From NCBI GenBank assembly GCA_017163975.1, contig JAFFSR010000239.1:2418001-2482000 (forward strand): a stretch of DNA of 64,000 nt, written 5' to 3'. Positions 1 through 12,357 of the stretch are shown piece after piece. The DNA is from Anastatus disparis (lineage: Eukaryota; Arthropoda; Insecta; Hymenoptera; Eupelmidae). Positions within the stretch are counted from its first letter, which is position 1, and the number at the start of each line of letters is the position of its first letter. Below the pieces are notes generated by a model. That model saw nothing but the letters and a program-made list of their open reading frames with translations, did not search any database and was not told the DNA's origin. The translations under genes and the position numbers were made by a program.

Positions 1-2654
1 ACTTGATCCCTCAATGTTCCCAAAGTCATATACGGTCTTTGTGGAATGTAAAAAAGTTTACCTCTAGGTGGTTTTGTCATTACGCCACCCCATAAAGGCC
101 ACAGCTAAATTATAAAAAGAAATTAATTTTTAATTTTTTTTGTCAAATTATTAGATTATTGTGAAAAATTGAAAGTACTAACTTCACCCAAAATTCTAAA
201 TAGAGAGCTCTTTCCACAGCCATTTGGTCCACAAACTAATACATTCATACCAGATTTAACTTCAAATGTAAGTTCTCTAATAAGAACATCACCATTTGGC
301 GTCACTAATGGAACGCGATCGAATCGAATGACATTGTCTCTAGCAAGTATTTTTCCTGCTCCTGGGGAGCCAATAGGATTGTTTTTCGGATCTGTTATCA
401 TAGTTCTTTGATATTTATTTTCATTTAGTTCAGTTAAAACTTTTCTGATTTCAGTGACTCTTGCAGTTAATCCAGCTAATCTTGTCATTTCTCTTCCGGC
501 AAGAACCAATCTGCCAATTGCTTCTGCTAGCTTCACCAACATACGTCCATAGGTGTAGTAACTTTGAAACCTATGGTCAGCAGAACCAGCTAATATTGGA
601 TGATTTTTTTGAAAGAATGGAATGCTTACAGCATAAAATCCAACTACAGTTGCCACATCTAAATAAAAAGGAAGAAAAATATTAATATAAAAAAATTAAT
701 TTCACGCTAACTTTAACTTACATTTTCCAACAAAATTATCTACAACTCCTATTACTACTTTGAACTCTAAGAATTTTCTAAGATGCGTTATCTGAAATTT
801 AATAATATGAACATATTAAATGCAAATAGTAATTAAAATAAATAAAAAATGGTTTCAAATTATTTATATTTAATAAATTTAATATTTACCAATTTATGGA
901 AACTAGCCAAAATTGTTAATTTTTCTCTTGTGTTTCCTTGATAGAAAGCAATTTCTTCTGAGTTTGTAATTAAACGTGAATTAATATGTCTATACTCTCC
1001 TTCAAGTCTTTGCTCTTTAACTGTTAAAGTAGCAATAGGTTTTCTTAAATGAGTCAAAAAACCACCCGCAATAACAAGATATGACAACATAATAAGCGGA
1101 GTCTGAAATAATATTTTTTCATTATTAAATATGAATTAAATAAAGTATTAAATAATAATTGAACAAAAAATAATCACTTACTCTGCCACCAATTGTAGAA
1201 GTTAGTCGATAAACATAAATAAATATATCCAACAATGGCTTTGCAATGTTACTGTATAAATCTGTACAACTTTCACAGAATTTATCCACATCCGCCGTAA
1301 GTAATTGATCAGGATTTGCAATTCGTGTGTCCAAATTGCTCATTTTGTAATAAGTAAAACCTCTAAAAAATTAAATTAATTTATTGTAAATATTTCACTT
1401 TTTGTAAACTGTAAAGCTTTGAAATAAAAGTAAAATAATATATGTTATTTAAAATTACGTCAGAATATAAATTATATAATATATCAATGACCTTTAGTCT
1501 TTATTGTATTAAGAGTCAGACACTGATTAAAATGCTGACTGATTTTGATTGTGAAATTAATGAACTTGCACATACGTAGGAAGTCAACATAATACTGTAT
1601 ATCAGATACTACTGAATATTGTTTTAAGGAAAAAGGATATTTTACTTACTTTAAATATTGATCTATTAGAAAACGACTTATATTAGTTCGCAGCCTAAGT
1701 TTCATTTCTCCAATGCTATATTTTAAAATGTTGTTCACAACAGATATCTAAAATAAATTGAATAATTATATTTTAACGGATAAAAAAAATTAATAAAAAT
1801 TCTACAATAATCTGTTGAATTATTCAACACTTGAAAAAATAAAATTAATGCAAAAAATATTAATTTGCACTCACCACGGGCAATGTTGCTGTGAACCGTA
1901 TTAAACGTTTTTTGAACAAATCTAAATCCATATTGACTATTGACCTAATATAAACATTAGAATATTAATTATTTGGCTTTAGAATATATGATAATTCATA
2001 GAAATATCACAAATAGTATCTTACGTTTCTATGAGTGTACCAGTATGAATGAGCCATAAGTCACATAACGATCTAGCAACAAGAGAAGCAGCAACAAGAA
2101 AAACAAATCCAGCTTCAGGTGTAAATAGACCAGGTATACCAATTGCCAGGAGTTGGCGTAATTGTTTAAAGAATTCTCCATCAACATGAGCCTTAGGACG
2201 TTTTGGTTTCTCCTATGTAAAAAAACAATAATCATGTAAAGATATGTGAAGGACACACGATAAAAAAAAAATCATTAAAACTCACCTCTTTGATGACATA
2301 TTGTATGTCATTGTTGGCAGGCCAAGGATTTCTATTAACAAATAAAAAAAACTTGACAATACGTAAAAAATATAATTTCTTTTTATCGTTAATAAAGCGT
2401 TTATAAAGCAAGAAAATAGTTAAATAAAAGTTACTGCGTTAAGCACTGTGATATCAGTACACAAGAGTGACTTGTAAAAAATCAGCATGGTCACTCTCCT
2501 TTTTCTTTCTTTTTTTTTAAATCTATACTCACTTGGACTTGCTAATAAATCGTTTCTTACTGCGTTTACGACTGAGTAACCAAATAAGTGTTGCAACAGC
2601 AGCAGCAGAAGCTGCACTTTTTCTATTTACAAGTTTACTAAGAGCTGGTGCCAT
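1..2654 (-). CDS. ABCD3: ATP-binding cassette subfamily D member 3 (PMP70), 5' part, cut by window edge
   Basis: Peroxisomal ABC half-transporter; the family imports long-chain and branched acyl-CoAs across the peroxisomal membrane as a dimer. Ten exons are visible on the minus strand: 2654-2533, 2331-2286, 2212-2025, 1944-1875, 1747-1650, 1362-1182, 1102-890, 791-722, 658-183 and 104-<1. The first nine total 1464 nt, exactly 488 codons. The ATG at 2654 opens a basic, alanine-rich N-terminus as in PMP70. A transmembrane domain fills roughly residues 60-330. Walker A (GPNGCGKSS) falls at residues 473-481, matching the human position. The last exon reads on into the motif [20 protein letters not shown], typical of this subfamily. 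About 140 residues, including the signature and Walker B, lie beyond base 1. All visible introns are GT-AG. ABCD1/2 are less likely because the N-terminus and the phrase after Walker A follow PMP70. Confidence 0.95.
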
Positions 2655-5247
2655 TCTGTTTGTTGCTGCAACACTTTTGTTACCAAGTTATAGGCAGCAC
2701 CAGCAGCACCTCTACTTTTTCTTCTTCTTTATTTTCTTTATCAATCTTCTCTCTTGCAACCGCAACCAACTCTTCTGAAATACCAACTGGCCAGCAAGTT
2801 TTTTCGCTACTGCTCTATAGTATATTAGTTGTTGAAATACGCACACAACAATACTAGTATAAAATTTATAACGCGAGCGAGATAAATAGTGGGGGCACCA
2901 ATTATACAAGTCTATATAGCTCAGCAAACTCTGGCTCTACATACCCGTTTTTCATTCCGCTTTGTGCTGCTTTTGATATCAAAAAGATGCATGCATGCAG
3001 CACGACCACGACATTCACTTTTAAAAGTATATATACATATATATTTAACATTTCACTAGGAGAAGCGCGGGACCATGGATCTCTTTTTAGAAAATTTTCC
3101 CTCTCGCGTGATGTTAAGGCTACTTGTTTCTATTCTCTTCAAAGTGACCAATTATCAATTTTAAACAATTCTCACATATATTTTATTAACTTGTTAGTTT
3201 TTCAACACTATTTTATTATATTATTATCAAGGTGAAAAGCGATTTTTAAGTAATAGGATATTTAATATAAAACATGCTAAGAAAAGTAAGTTACAAGCTT
3301 TCTATAGCAATTTCAAAAATATAAGGTCATCGACCAAATTAAAGCGAAAAAATTTATGAAAATTTAAAAGTTTAACATTTACAGCGAAAATACATTCATG
3401 CATATAACTTGGTAATAAAATTATAAATTTTTATGAACCAAAAATAAAATTGCAGATTTTTTGGTTACAATTTAAATTAATCAAAAATATGCCATGTCAT
3501 TGATAAAATAAAAAAGGTGTAAATAATAAATTATAATTTATACGATTAGAATGTTAGCAAGCGTAAATCATAAATATTTATTGTGAAATAATGAACTGTA
3601 ATAAAAATGATTAATATTGTAATTGATAATAAAAGTTTTTTATGAAAATAATTTAAGAGGAAAAAATATTTAATTCTTTATTGGCGGGGCCCCTGCTGGA
3701 CACGACATCAAACGTTTGAGGCAGCTTTAAATTTAAGTGAATTTAATCGTGCGCCTTATTACACATAGTTACATTGTCGAATAATTTTTTTCTTTATTGC
3801 TGATGATATTCAGAATATTGAATGAACAATTAGTTTGGTTTTTATCATCTTGGAGCACCAGGTTTTTTTTACTTTTAAATGACCATGAGTTTCACTGCAT
3901 GCATATATAATAATATTGGGCAAAAAGAAAAAAGAAAAAAAATGTTTGCCTAATCTCATTCGAATGACATCATTTTATTGATTTTTTATTCAATCAATCC
4001 CAGATTCTTAAAATTATTGTAACCATGACACACGAGAAAAAATCAACAAATAAGTCTTGAATATATGTATATATGAAAAATCGTAAAACTAAAATACGTG
4101 GCTTTATTTAAATTTACGTAGAAAAAGTTTTAAGATGATGTTTTAGTTTAAATTTATTTTTGGTGATTTTGATAACGAATCTGTGGGTCGTTGTTATTTT
4201 TTTTAAGAATATGTAAGAGAAAAAATGCATTAATATTAAAAATTAGTGGTAAAAATTTACATTTCAATATTTTTTTCTAATAATAGGTAATAAATACTTT
4301 AGAAAATTTGATTATCAAAAATACTTTAAAAAAGCCAAAGTTATTATAAAGATTAAATACATGTAGTCTGTCAAAGTAATTTAATATAAAAATAAAATTT
4401 AAAAATATTCTAATTGTTTTGTTATCAAAATTAAGATTATAACTTCCAGTTAAACATAATCGCTAATTTATTTTAAATACTACGAAGCAACAAGTAAATG
4501 TTGACAATCATTACATAATATATAGATAAAATATTCCGTTGCACTTATACTTATAAGACCATTAAGATATTCAATTTTCGTTATTTTCGCATGATAATGT
4601 AACACTCTTGACTTAATGTTGCTTGCGCAAATAAACTCATATAATAATCTGTCGACACGAAAAATTATTTGCGACCGTGTACCTATAATTAAGAATTTGT
4701 AATTATCACAATTATCTTAATTTTCAAGGTATGTGTTCATCATAATTTCTTAAAGATATGTTTTGCATATCATGTATATATGTATATCTCAGCAAAAATG
4801 AACGGAAAAGTGGAATTTCGCGCCACCTATCGCGTGTATTGTAATATATCTTATCGGCTGTTGATAATAAAAATAACATTTAAAAAAGAATAAACTAATA
4901 TTTTTTAGAAAAATTTATGAAAAATATTTCTGTGGCTTGAAGGAATAACGACATAAATCTGTTTTCGAGAAAACGAGATTTTTATGTTTGCGTTATTAAC
5001 AAAACACCTTTTTCATGCGTATCGGCTTTTTCAATGGGTGCTACGTGAAAGAACTATTATAAATAATAAATTTTATTTTGAAAAAAAATGAAACACCTCA
5101 AACTTTTTCAGAAAATATTACAAGATGTATAATATGTGCATAATAAAAGGTGAAAAGGTAATAAATAATAAAAATGCGGGAATTTTTTTTCAACGAATAA
5201 TCTTAAAAAAAAATCAAATGGATTTTGAGCTTTACTTGTTATAAAGA
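2655..5247. other. ABCD3 5' flank and AT-rich spacer without recognised gene
   Basis: Bases 2655-3000 probably hold the 5' UTR and promoter of the minus-strand ABCD3 gene: composition is more balanced there, with CAG-rich and TATA-like stretches. From about 3240 onward the DNA is very AT-rich, with stops in all frames. A short GC-rich patch near 3684-3720 has no convincing reading frame. I see no RNA gene or repeat here. Confidence 0.6.
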
Positions 5248-5562
5248 TATAGTACATTATGCAACTAGGGAGTAAAGTCGTATATTTCTCTTGAGGGTGG
5301 GTGCGATCCGAGTGAGCGAAGCGAAGCGAGGGGAAAATACCAGGGAAAAATAGACTTTGCTCCCGAGTTGCATAAAGTGCTTTTATCTCATTCTAACCTC
5401 AAAATCGCAACTTCTTTGCTCATTTTCGGCTCTCATGAGCTAAATTACATTATTTACCTCTGGTGTAAAGGCTTTTTTACGAAACTCGATATGCTCGATG
5501 CGCTGTAAACCTCTCGTTTCGTAAATCCAGCCTTTCCACCCCAGGTAAATAATGTACTATAT
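5248..5562. repeat. Fold-back element with two hairpins and 14-bp terminal inverted repeats
   Basis: The ends carry a perfect inverted repeat, ATATAGTACATTAT, at 5248-5261 and its complement at 5549-5562. Inside are two separate imperfect hairpins: 5253-5278 pairs with 5354-5380 (core ATGCAACT..GGGAG.AAAGT), and 5446-5488 pairs with 5513-5556 (core TTACCT..GGTG.AAAGGC). The loop of the first contains a GCGAAGCGAAGCGAGG tract at 5317-5332. There is no open frame, so this looks like a non-autonomous MITE or fold-back element. Its right end touches the next element. Confidence 0.7.
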
Positions 5563-6148
5563 TCCCACCTCAACCGTGGTCACTTTATTAACTTTAAAAA
5601 AGCGAGCTTAATTAGAAAAAACTGAAATAAAATTTTTTTCTAGAAATTTTCAATAATATATTAAATTTTATAAATTTTTTATTTTGCGGGAGAAAAGTAT
5701 ATTGATATATGTACAAAAATTAATATAATCTTTTAATAAATATCCTTTATATTATTTTAACAAGAAAAAGTAACGAATAAAGACTCCTAAAGTTACATAG
5801 AAAATACAAACATATTAAGTTATAATCTCTAAGAACTGTATATAACGAAACTGATTGTAACATTCATATACACTCACACACTCATAAACTATAGACAAAA
5901 TAATAATTTAGGATAAGGTCCATAGAGCACAAAGTGCATGACCATCTAGTTAGTTCAAGTCTGACAGCATAAGAAAGAGCACAAAATAAAGAACTTATAA
6001 AAATTACTTCTTTGTGCTTTCTGACTACACCTTCTTCCTTTAAATTTCAACAAAATACTTATCCCCGCAAAATTTTAGACGCAAGATATGGCGTTCTTTC
6101 AGTATGCTTTTCGAGTTAGTAAAGTGGCCATTTCTGTTGAGGTGGGAA
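5562..6148. mobile_element. Non-autonomous TIR DNA element (~590 bp), possible TA target duplication
   Basis: The left end reads TTCCCACCTCAAC then GGTCACTTTATTAACT. The right end is the imperfect inverse of this over about 33 bp (GTTAGTAAAGTGGCC ... GTTGAGGTGGGAA). Both ends are flanked by TA (5560-5561 and 6149-6150), the target choice of Tc1/mariner elements. The interior has no transposase frame, so it is a deleted or MITE-like derivative. It begins exactly where the preceding fold-back element ends, so one may have inserted at the edge of the other. Confidence 0.65.
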
Positions 6149-6740
6149 TAAAAAAGTTTTTATATTCACCATCAGATTAAATTGATGATTCTAGTGTTAA
6201 ATGTCCAATTTTTTTTATTAATATCGAATTATATCTACGAAAGACATACAAAATATCTTTTATTGTAAAATTTATGTAAAATTTTGCTAGCATATTTACC
6301 TTTTAATCATGTCAAAAGAAAAATAGTTCTAAAGTTTTTCACCACTTGAAAAGCAACAATAATTAGTCACAATATTTTTATTTATTTCTATGATTTACAT
6401 TTATATTATAATAATCGTAAAATTAATTGTTTGTTACAATTAAATTTTTTTAGAAATGGCCTTGATTAAGTTAAAATTTAATTATTTAGGTAAAAATTTA
6501 AGTTAAAACTAAATTTAAACTAATAAAATACTGTTATTGTAAATTTATTGGATAAAATTAGGTCAACCTATTAAAATTTATTTATCATTTTTAATTTTTT
6601 AAAATTAAAAGTAAAAAAAGTCAATGAACAATATTTTGAACATTTTTTGTAAAATAACATATGCAATGATGTCACAGTTAACCCCTCTCCCTCAAAATTC
6701 ATAAGTAGTAAATGTCATAGCTATGTCAGACGTAATGCAA

Positions 6741-6931
6741 TTTTTATTTAACGTCGCTGTATTTATGCTATTATTGTGATACTAATTAGCGACAAAGTTC
6801 GTCAGTGTGTTTATGAACAGAGCACATGTAACGTACAGTGGTGCGTGTATCATTCGGCCGAGAGCGGGATTCGAACTCGGATCCTCAAGATTATGAATCA
6901 ATCACTCTACCGACTGAGCCACTGACGAGCT
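6741..6931 (-). mobile_element. tRNA-derived SINE, copy 1
   Basis: Read on the minus strand, the head carries an A box (TGGCTCAGTCGG) and a B box (GTTCGAATCCC) spaced as in a tRNA, with a Met-like anticodon loop TTCATAA. A non-tRNA body of about 110 bp follows and ends in GTCGCTAATTAG ... ACAGCGAC and an A/T-rich tail. The same body and tail recur at 22845-23033 and 40155-40308, and more diverged at 24582-24762, so it is a dispersed Pol III retroposon and not a tRNA gene. Confidence 0.85.
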
Positions 6932-8037
6932 AATAATATGCAATTAATATCCTATTGAAATTCAAACAAATTCACTAAATGCAATGATATAATGATATCG
7001 CATAAAGCAAAATACTAATAATAATTAAAAAAAATAATTTATTAATTTTTTATCTATAATTCATAATATTAAAAAGTTTGGTGAATTTCTTGAATTTTCA
7101 ATAGCAGTAATTATCTAAAAAATTATCTGCTAATATATCGTTACTATAGATAATATGACATCAAAACATTAAACGTAATCTATAGTATATAATTTTAATA
7201 AAAAAATTTGTAATTTTAACACACAAGTGTTACAGATGAAACAAAAATTTTTTTGTGTTAAAATTTACAAATATTTTTTGTGTACTTTTCGAAGTTAAAA
7301 TTTAAACACAAAAATTTATGAATAATACAAAATTTTGAATAATAAGATTTGTAAATTTCATAAATTTATTTGTTTTAAAATATGATTGAAATGATGATTT
7401 TTAATAAAAAGAGAGAGATAAAGTAAGATAAGAAAAAGAATAAAATGATGGATTTTGAAGTGGATCAATAAAATCATATATCTATAGATAAATGAATAGC
7501 CAAACGGGCTATGCAGTACATTTTTTTATTTACATTGTCCTTATATCAAATAATCTGATTGAATTATTAATAAATAAAAAATCACTTACTTAAATATCTT
7601 TTTCATGCACGCTACACAGTTTCATGTGTAAGTTTGTGATTAAATATTATAATTTTTTAATATATAAACAAAAATATACACAATAGAATTTATCTTGCAT
7701 GTATGGCATTTTCATTGTATATCATAACAATTATTTAAATTTAATAATTTTTTTCTATTATGAATTTTACAATAAAAATTGAACAAACTATTATATATCT
7801 TATAATGAAATATTTCTTCTAATTTGATATGAAAACAAATAAAAAAAATTTTGTAACCTGCTGAAAGTTACGCATAGACAAAAAAATTTAAATAGTTTTA
7901 CCGATTTATTTGATTTAATAATTTGAATAATAAATTAGAAATAAAAACGACAATCAATAAAAAACATTCCAAAATGAATAATCAAAACAAAACTACATTT
8001 CATGAATGAAACGGTCTGTCTAACGCATGAGTGCAAA
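6932..8037. other. AT-rich spacer
   Basis: Very AT-rich DNA with stops in every frame and runs of A or T. No gene, RNA or clear repeat seen. Confidence 0.6.
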
Positions 8038-8707
8038 AAAAAGGACTCATTACTTGCTTTTTTATTAAGTCAACTAACATTTTTTTCTGATCTATTCGTG
8101 TTGATGAGAAAACACTGACTTTTTCATTTTTTGACTCATAGAATATTCCTCTGTAAAAATAAATATTAAATTGTTAAAAAAATAAAAGACAATTCACAAA
8201 GTCTGTTACAAAAATATCACTTGAAAACATATAAAGCAGCGTAAAAATGAGCAGGAAGCTATTTTGTTCTTCAAGACTTAAGTTCAGCAATTTGATCCGA
8301 ATGTATCCTGGCGAACCGCGTGTGCTTATTATTTGACCTCGACAAGTTTTCGAACAATAAATTATCGTAGTTTGCTTACTTTTACCCTGTATAATAATTT
8401 CGTGTAAATTGAAAAAAAGAAGGATTGTGTATTTTAGAAGATGATAGCAGTAAGAAAAAGATAAAAAATATAATATAAGAGAGACTATTAGTTGAAGCAA
8501 GAAAGTCAGGGAAGAAGAAAATTCGCGGTATTGCAATGGTTGTAAATAAAAAAAGAGAATGCATCGAACGTTTTCTTAGCACGGGTGCGTTCTAAAAAAA
8601 TTCTTTTTACTCCCAAAAATTTAATTTAAAATGAAAATAAAAAAATAATTCACTTACTTTACTATCGCGCTTCGAATCATACCGCGTCGCGTAAACCATT
8701 GAGACCT
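8038..8707 (-). other. Possible unannotated minus-strand exons
   Basis: Three open segments with good splice borders lie on the minus strand in an otherwise stop-rich region. (a) 8699-8658 starts with ATG, encodes MVYATRYDSKRDSK and ends at a GTAAGT donor. (b) From an ACAG acceptor, 8386 to about 8221 opens in the compatible phase 0 with a cysteine-containing stretch (IYCSKTC...GYIRIKLLNLSLEE) that faintly recalls the middle of a CUB domain. (c) After a TTTTTACAG acceptor, 8147 to about 8050 is open in one frame (FYESKNEKVSVFSS...). The b-to-c phase does not match with the donors I can find, so no complete gene is proposed. It could be a decayed gene or chance. Confidence 0.25.
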
Positions 8708-9540
8708 CTATATGATATTATTATTTGTTTTTGTTATGAAAAATTAACATTGGCGTTAATTAAAAAATAAAATCATAAGTTATGTGTTAATATGAAAAAA
8801 AACAGAACTAGTTAATTTGGCTTTAAAAAAAGAATAAAATTAAAAATGTTATAACCTTACCTTACGTCGGTAAAGTAGTTATTTTATAACAATGTAAAAT
8901 TATTTAAATTGCGCTTGTATACTTTTTATTACATTTATACTTTTCACTATGTTTTCATTTGCAAATACTTTAAATTTGCTCGCAATTACGTTTTTAGTTG
9001 CAATCACGATTTGAACAAAAGCTTTTAATTTAAATTACATTTTTAAGTAAAGCGATTCAATTAAGTTTTTATGTAAAGCGAAGCTTTTACGATTTTACTT
9101 TATTGTCAAAAAATCTACGTTTTCAAATTTTCACATACAAATACGTTTTTAGTTTTTTTTTCACATTTTTATTCTATGTTTTAAAACTTTTATGTGAATC
9201 AGAAAATTTAGATATTTAAAACTTGCCGGGAAAATTTTTGGAAAAGTATTTTTTTTAAAATACATAAATCTAAATAAATTTATGAAAATATTTTGAAAAT
9301 ACGTGAATTTTCGTACAAATAAGTGCAGCGTAAAAATAACAATAGAAAAATATATGCATTATATTCATATTTCTTTGTGAGTATATTGTCGAGTGCTCAA
9401 GTATAATACGTAATCGACGAAGATGATTATCACGTCAGCAGGCAAACAGTTGCGCCTCCTTACCTTTAGCTATCCATCTTTTTCTTTATTCTGACTAAAT
9501 CTATCTATATACATGTGTTAAACGCAATCTATCTTGGGGT
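8708..9540. other. AT-rich spacer upstream of PINK1
   Basis: No reading frame or repeat is visible. Composition becomes more balanced after about 9400, where the PINK1 promoter and first untranslated exon probably begin. Confidence 0.55.
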
Positions 9541-9903
9541 ACAAACCTTGAACAAGTACGACGCAGCTACGGACACTTTTAGGATTGCTTTGTAAAAAAA
9601 AATTTTCATATCATCTTCGCGGCGGCCCAAGAGACCGTCGCAATCATTTGAGCAAAGGTAAGGTTAGGAAAGTCATTATTTTTACAAATTAAATCATAAA
9701 AATCTTGTAGAATTGAAGCTAGAATTTTGCGCATTAGTTTAACGTGCATAATGAAGTAATGTTAAAAATTTTGTTTACAGTGGCGAGATTAAAGAGACAA
9801 AATTGAGGCTATATTATTATCGACTTTGCCTTCAAGTTTGAAGGCTTTTTTCTGGGGTCCGAGTTTAGCCCGCTGGGCGCTCGCGGCTCCGGAGCGCGGA
9901 GAA

Positions 9904-12357
9904 ATGTCGATTAGAACTGTAGCTCAACGTCTTCTACAAGATGGTCGTTTTCTCTTGCGCTCCTTTAGAAATCCGGAGCCATATTTCAAACCAACAAGAG
10001 AGCACTTTAACAAGATACACGTTGTACGAGTAGGCAAGTATATTCAATACATTTTACTTTTTTGCATACATATATGTATATCAGTGATATGATAATTCTC
10101 ATTAAAATGTTTATTATTTTACAGGCGAGTCCCAGGGCCATGTACCAAAAGGTACTGGCGATGTATCATCAGCTCGGAGTCACCTTGGCTTCCTGGGAGC
10201 TCAAGCACGACGTCTATTTGTTGACAACGTTTTAAAGCGAGTGACCAATACTCTAGCTGCAGACCTAAGACGTCGTGCTGCAAGTAGATTGTTATTTGGT
10301 GGAGATTCAGCTCCTTTCTTTGCATTGGTAGGAATCTCGTTGGCATCTGGTACTGGTATTTTAACAAAAGAAGATGAATTGGAAGGAGTTTGTTGGGAAA
10401 TTAGGGTAATTATTACTAAGTTTTTAATTATTTTGTATGAATTTTTAAAATAAATATTTAACAATTAAATTATGATTCTTTTAGGAAGCTGTTATGAAAT
10501 TACAATGGAACAAACCACAAAATGATAAAAATTATGAAACTACTTTACCAGATAACGATCAAATCAGTCTGAAAAATTTTGTAATTGGTCCACCTATAGC
10601 AAAAGGCTGTTCAGCAGTAGTTTATGCAGCACGTTCGAAAAACGATAACGAAAAACAAAATAACGATGAAATAATCATAGATAAAACAAGTAACATATCT
10701 TCTTTTCCATTAGCAATTAAAATGATGTTTAATTACAATGCAGAATCAAATGCAACTTCAATTCTGCGAGCAATGTTTAGAGAAACAGTACCTGCTTGGA
10801 GACATTTCAGAAATGAAGAACTTTCTCATTGGGAACAACGAATGGCAGATAATAAAAAGATATTACCTCCTCACGCAAACATTGTAGCTATGTATTCTGT
10901 CTTTGCTGATAGAGTTCCATTTTTACCTGGTTCAATAAATATGTATCCAGATGCACTTCCAGCAAGATTAAATCCAGAAGGTTCAGGAAGAAATATGAGC
11001 TTATTTTTGTTAATGAAAAGGTTTGATTTATTTGCCTATTTATTATATTTAAAATTTTCATATTTTTTTTATTTTTGCAATATCATTTCAGATATGATAT
11101 CACTTTGAAGCAGTATGTAAAAGATCGTCAACTTGACACTCGAGAATCTATTTTGTTATTTGCTCAACTATTGGAAGGTGTTGCTCATATGAACTCCGAA
11201 GGTATTGCACATAGGTAAGTGCAATGATTTCTTTTTAATAAGAAATTCTGAAAAAATTTAATAATTTTATTTCTATTTTGATTTTTGTTTTTATAGGGAT
11301 CTCAAAGCTGATAATATTCTTCTTGATATATCTGAAGAATCTGATAATTGTCCTACATTAGTGATCACTGATTTTGGATGTTGTTTAGCTGATAAAAATC
11401 ATGGATTATATCTTCCATATAATTCACATGATATCGATAAAGGTGGTAATGCTGCTCTAATGGCTCCTGAACTAGTAACAATTGAACCAGGTCCATTCAC
11501 TAGTCTTAATTATACTAAATCAGATTTATGGACAGTAGGAACAATTGCATATGAAATTTTCGGAATGAGTAATCCATTTTATGGAACAATGGAAAATAAA
11601 GCTATGTTAAAAAATTATGATTACGATGAAGAAGATCTTCCACCATTACCTGAGACCGTTCCAGTAATTATTTCATCTTTAATTAAAAATATTTTAGAAC
11701 GCAATCCATACAAGGTAAAAATATTTTCATTAAAATTAAATTAATCTAATTAATTTAACAAAGTTTATGAATGTCAATTTTAATATATATATAATAATAC
11801 AAATGTAAACAATTTATGTTCTTGGGCTGCTTAAGTTATTGAATTACTTTTACATGTTCAAATTTAGACATATAGACATACTCTAAATGTAAATGCAAAA
11901 ACATACTTTATTAATTGTAAAAAAATTTTAGCGTCTTAATGTGGACATGGCTGCAACAGTAATTCAGTTATATTTATGGGCACCTAGTTCTTGGCTTCAA
12001 AAAGATAGCAAAATTCCATCTAGTAGTGAAGTAAGTTCTAATTTTAAAAATATATAGAAAATAATTAAAAGATAAAATTGAAAAATATTTCATTAATTCT
12101 TTTTACAGATATTACAATGGCTTTTATGTTTAACAACAAAAGTACTGTGCGAAGGTCGAAATATTACGGAAGAACGTAACAGTATCGAAAGTGAGGAACA
12201 AGAATTGCCTCAAGAAATTATTTATCAACGCTCCCTGTCAACTAGATCTTGCGGGCGACGCACAATGCCAGAATATCAATTGATCGCATGCTTCTTAGGG
12301 AGAGTAAGTTTATTTAATGTTCGTGAATGTCTCAAATGGATTCAAAGATATATTTAA
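9904..12357 (+). CDS. PINK1: PTEN-induced serine/threonine kinase PINK1, mitochondrial
   Basis: Kinase that builds up on damaged mitochondria and phosphorylates ubiquitin and Parkin to start mitophagy. Exons: 9904-10033, 10125-10405, 10485-11020, 11092-11214, 11297-11714, 11932-12030, 12109-12357; 1836 nt, 611 residues. The N-terminus is basic and amphipathic ([19 protein letters not shown]), fitting a mitochondrial presequence, and a hydrophobic segment at about 104-122 fits the membrane span. Kinase motifs: glycine loop AKGCSAVVY (~176-184), Lys216, HRDLK 356-360, DFG 382-384 in [12 protein letters not shown] 412-415. A probable 5' UTR intron spans 9658-9780 (AAG/GTAAGG to TTTACAG). The first coding intron has a GC donor (GCAAGT at 10034). 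A longer in-frame opening upstream starts at TTG, so ATG 9904 is chosen. Confidence 0.97.

Noticed and set aside
6846..6931. tRNA gene (also 22845, 24582 and 40155)
   Set aside because: A and B boxes are present, but the acceptor arm does not close, the copies vary at invariant tRNA positions, and all continue into a shared non-tRNA body. They are SINE heads.
9826..9903. Longer N-terminus for PINK1
   Set aside because: The opening begins with TTG, there is no in-frame ATG before 9904, and the residues do not resemble a presequence. This stretch is 5' UTR after an intron acceptor at 9780.
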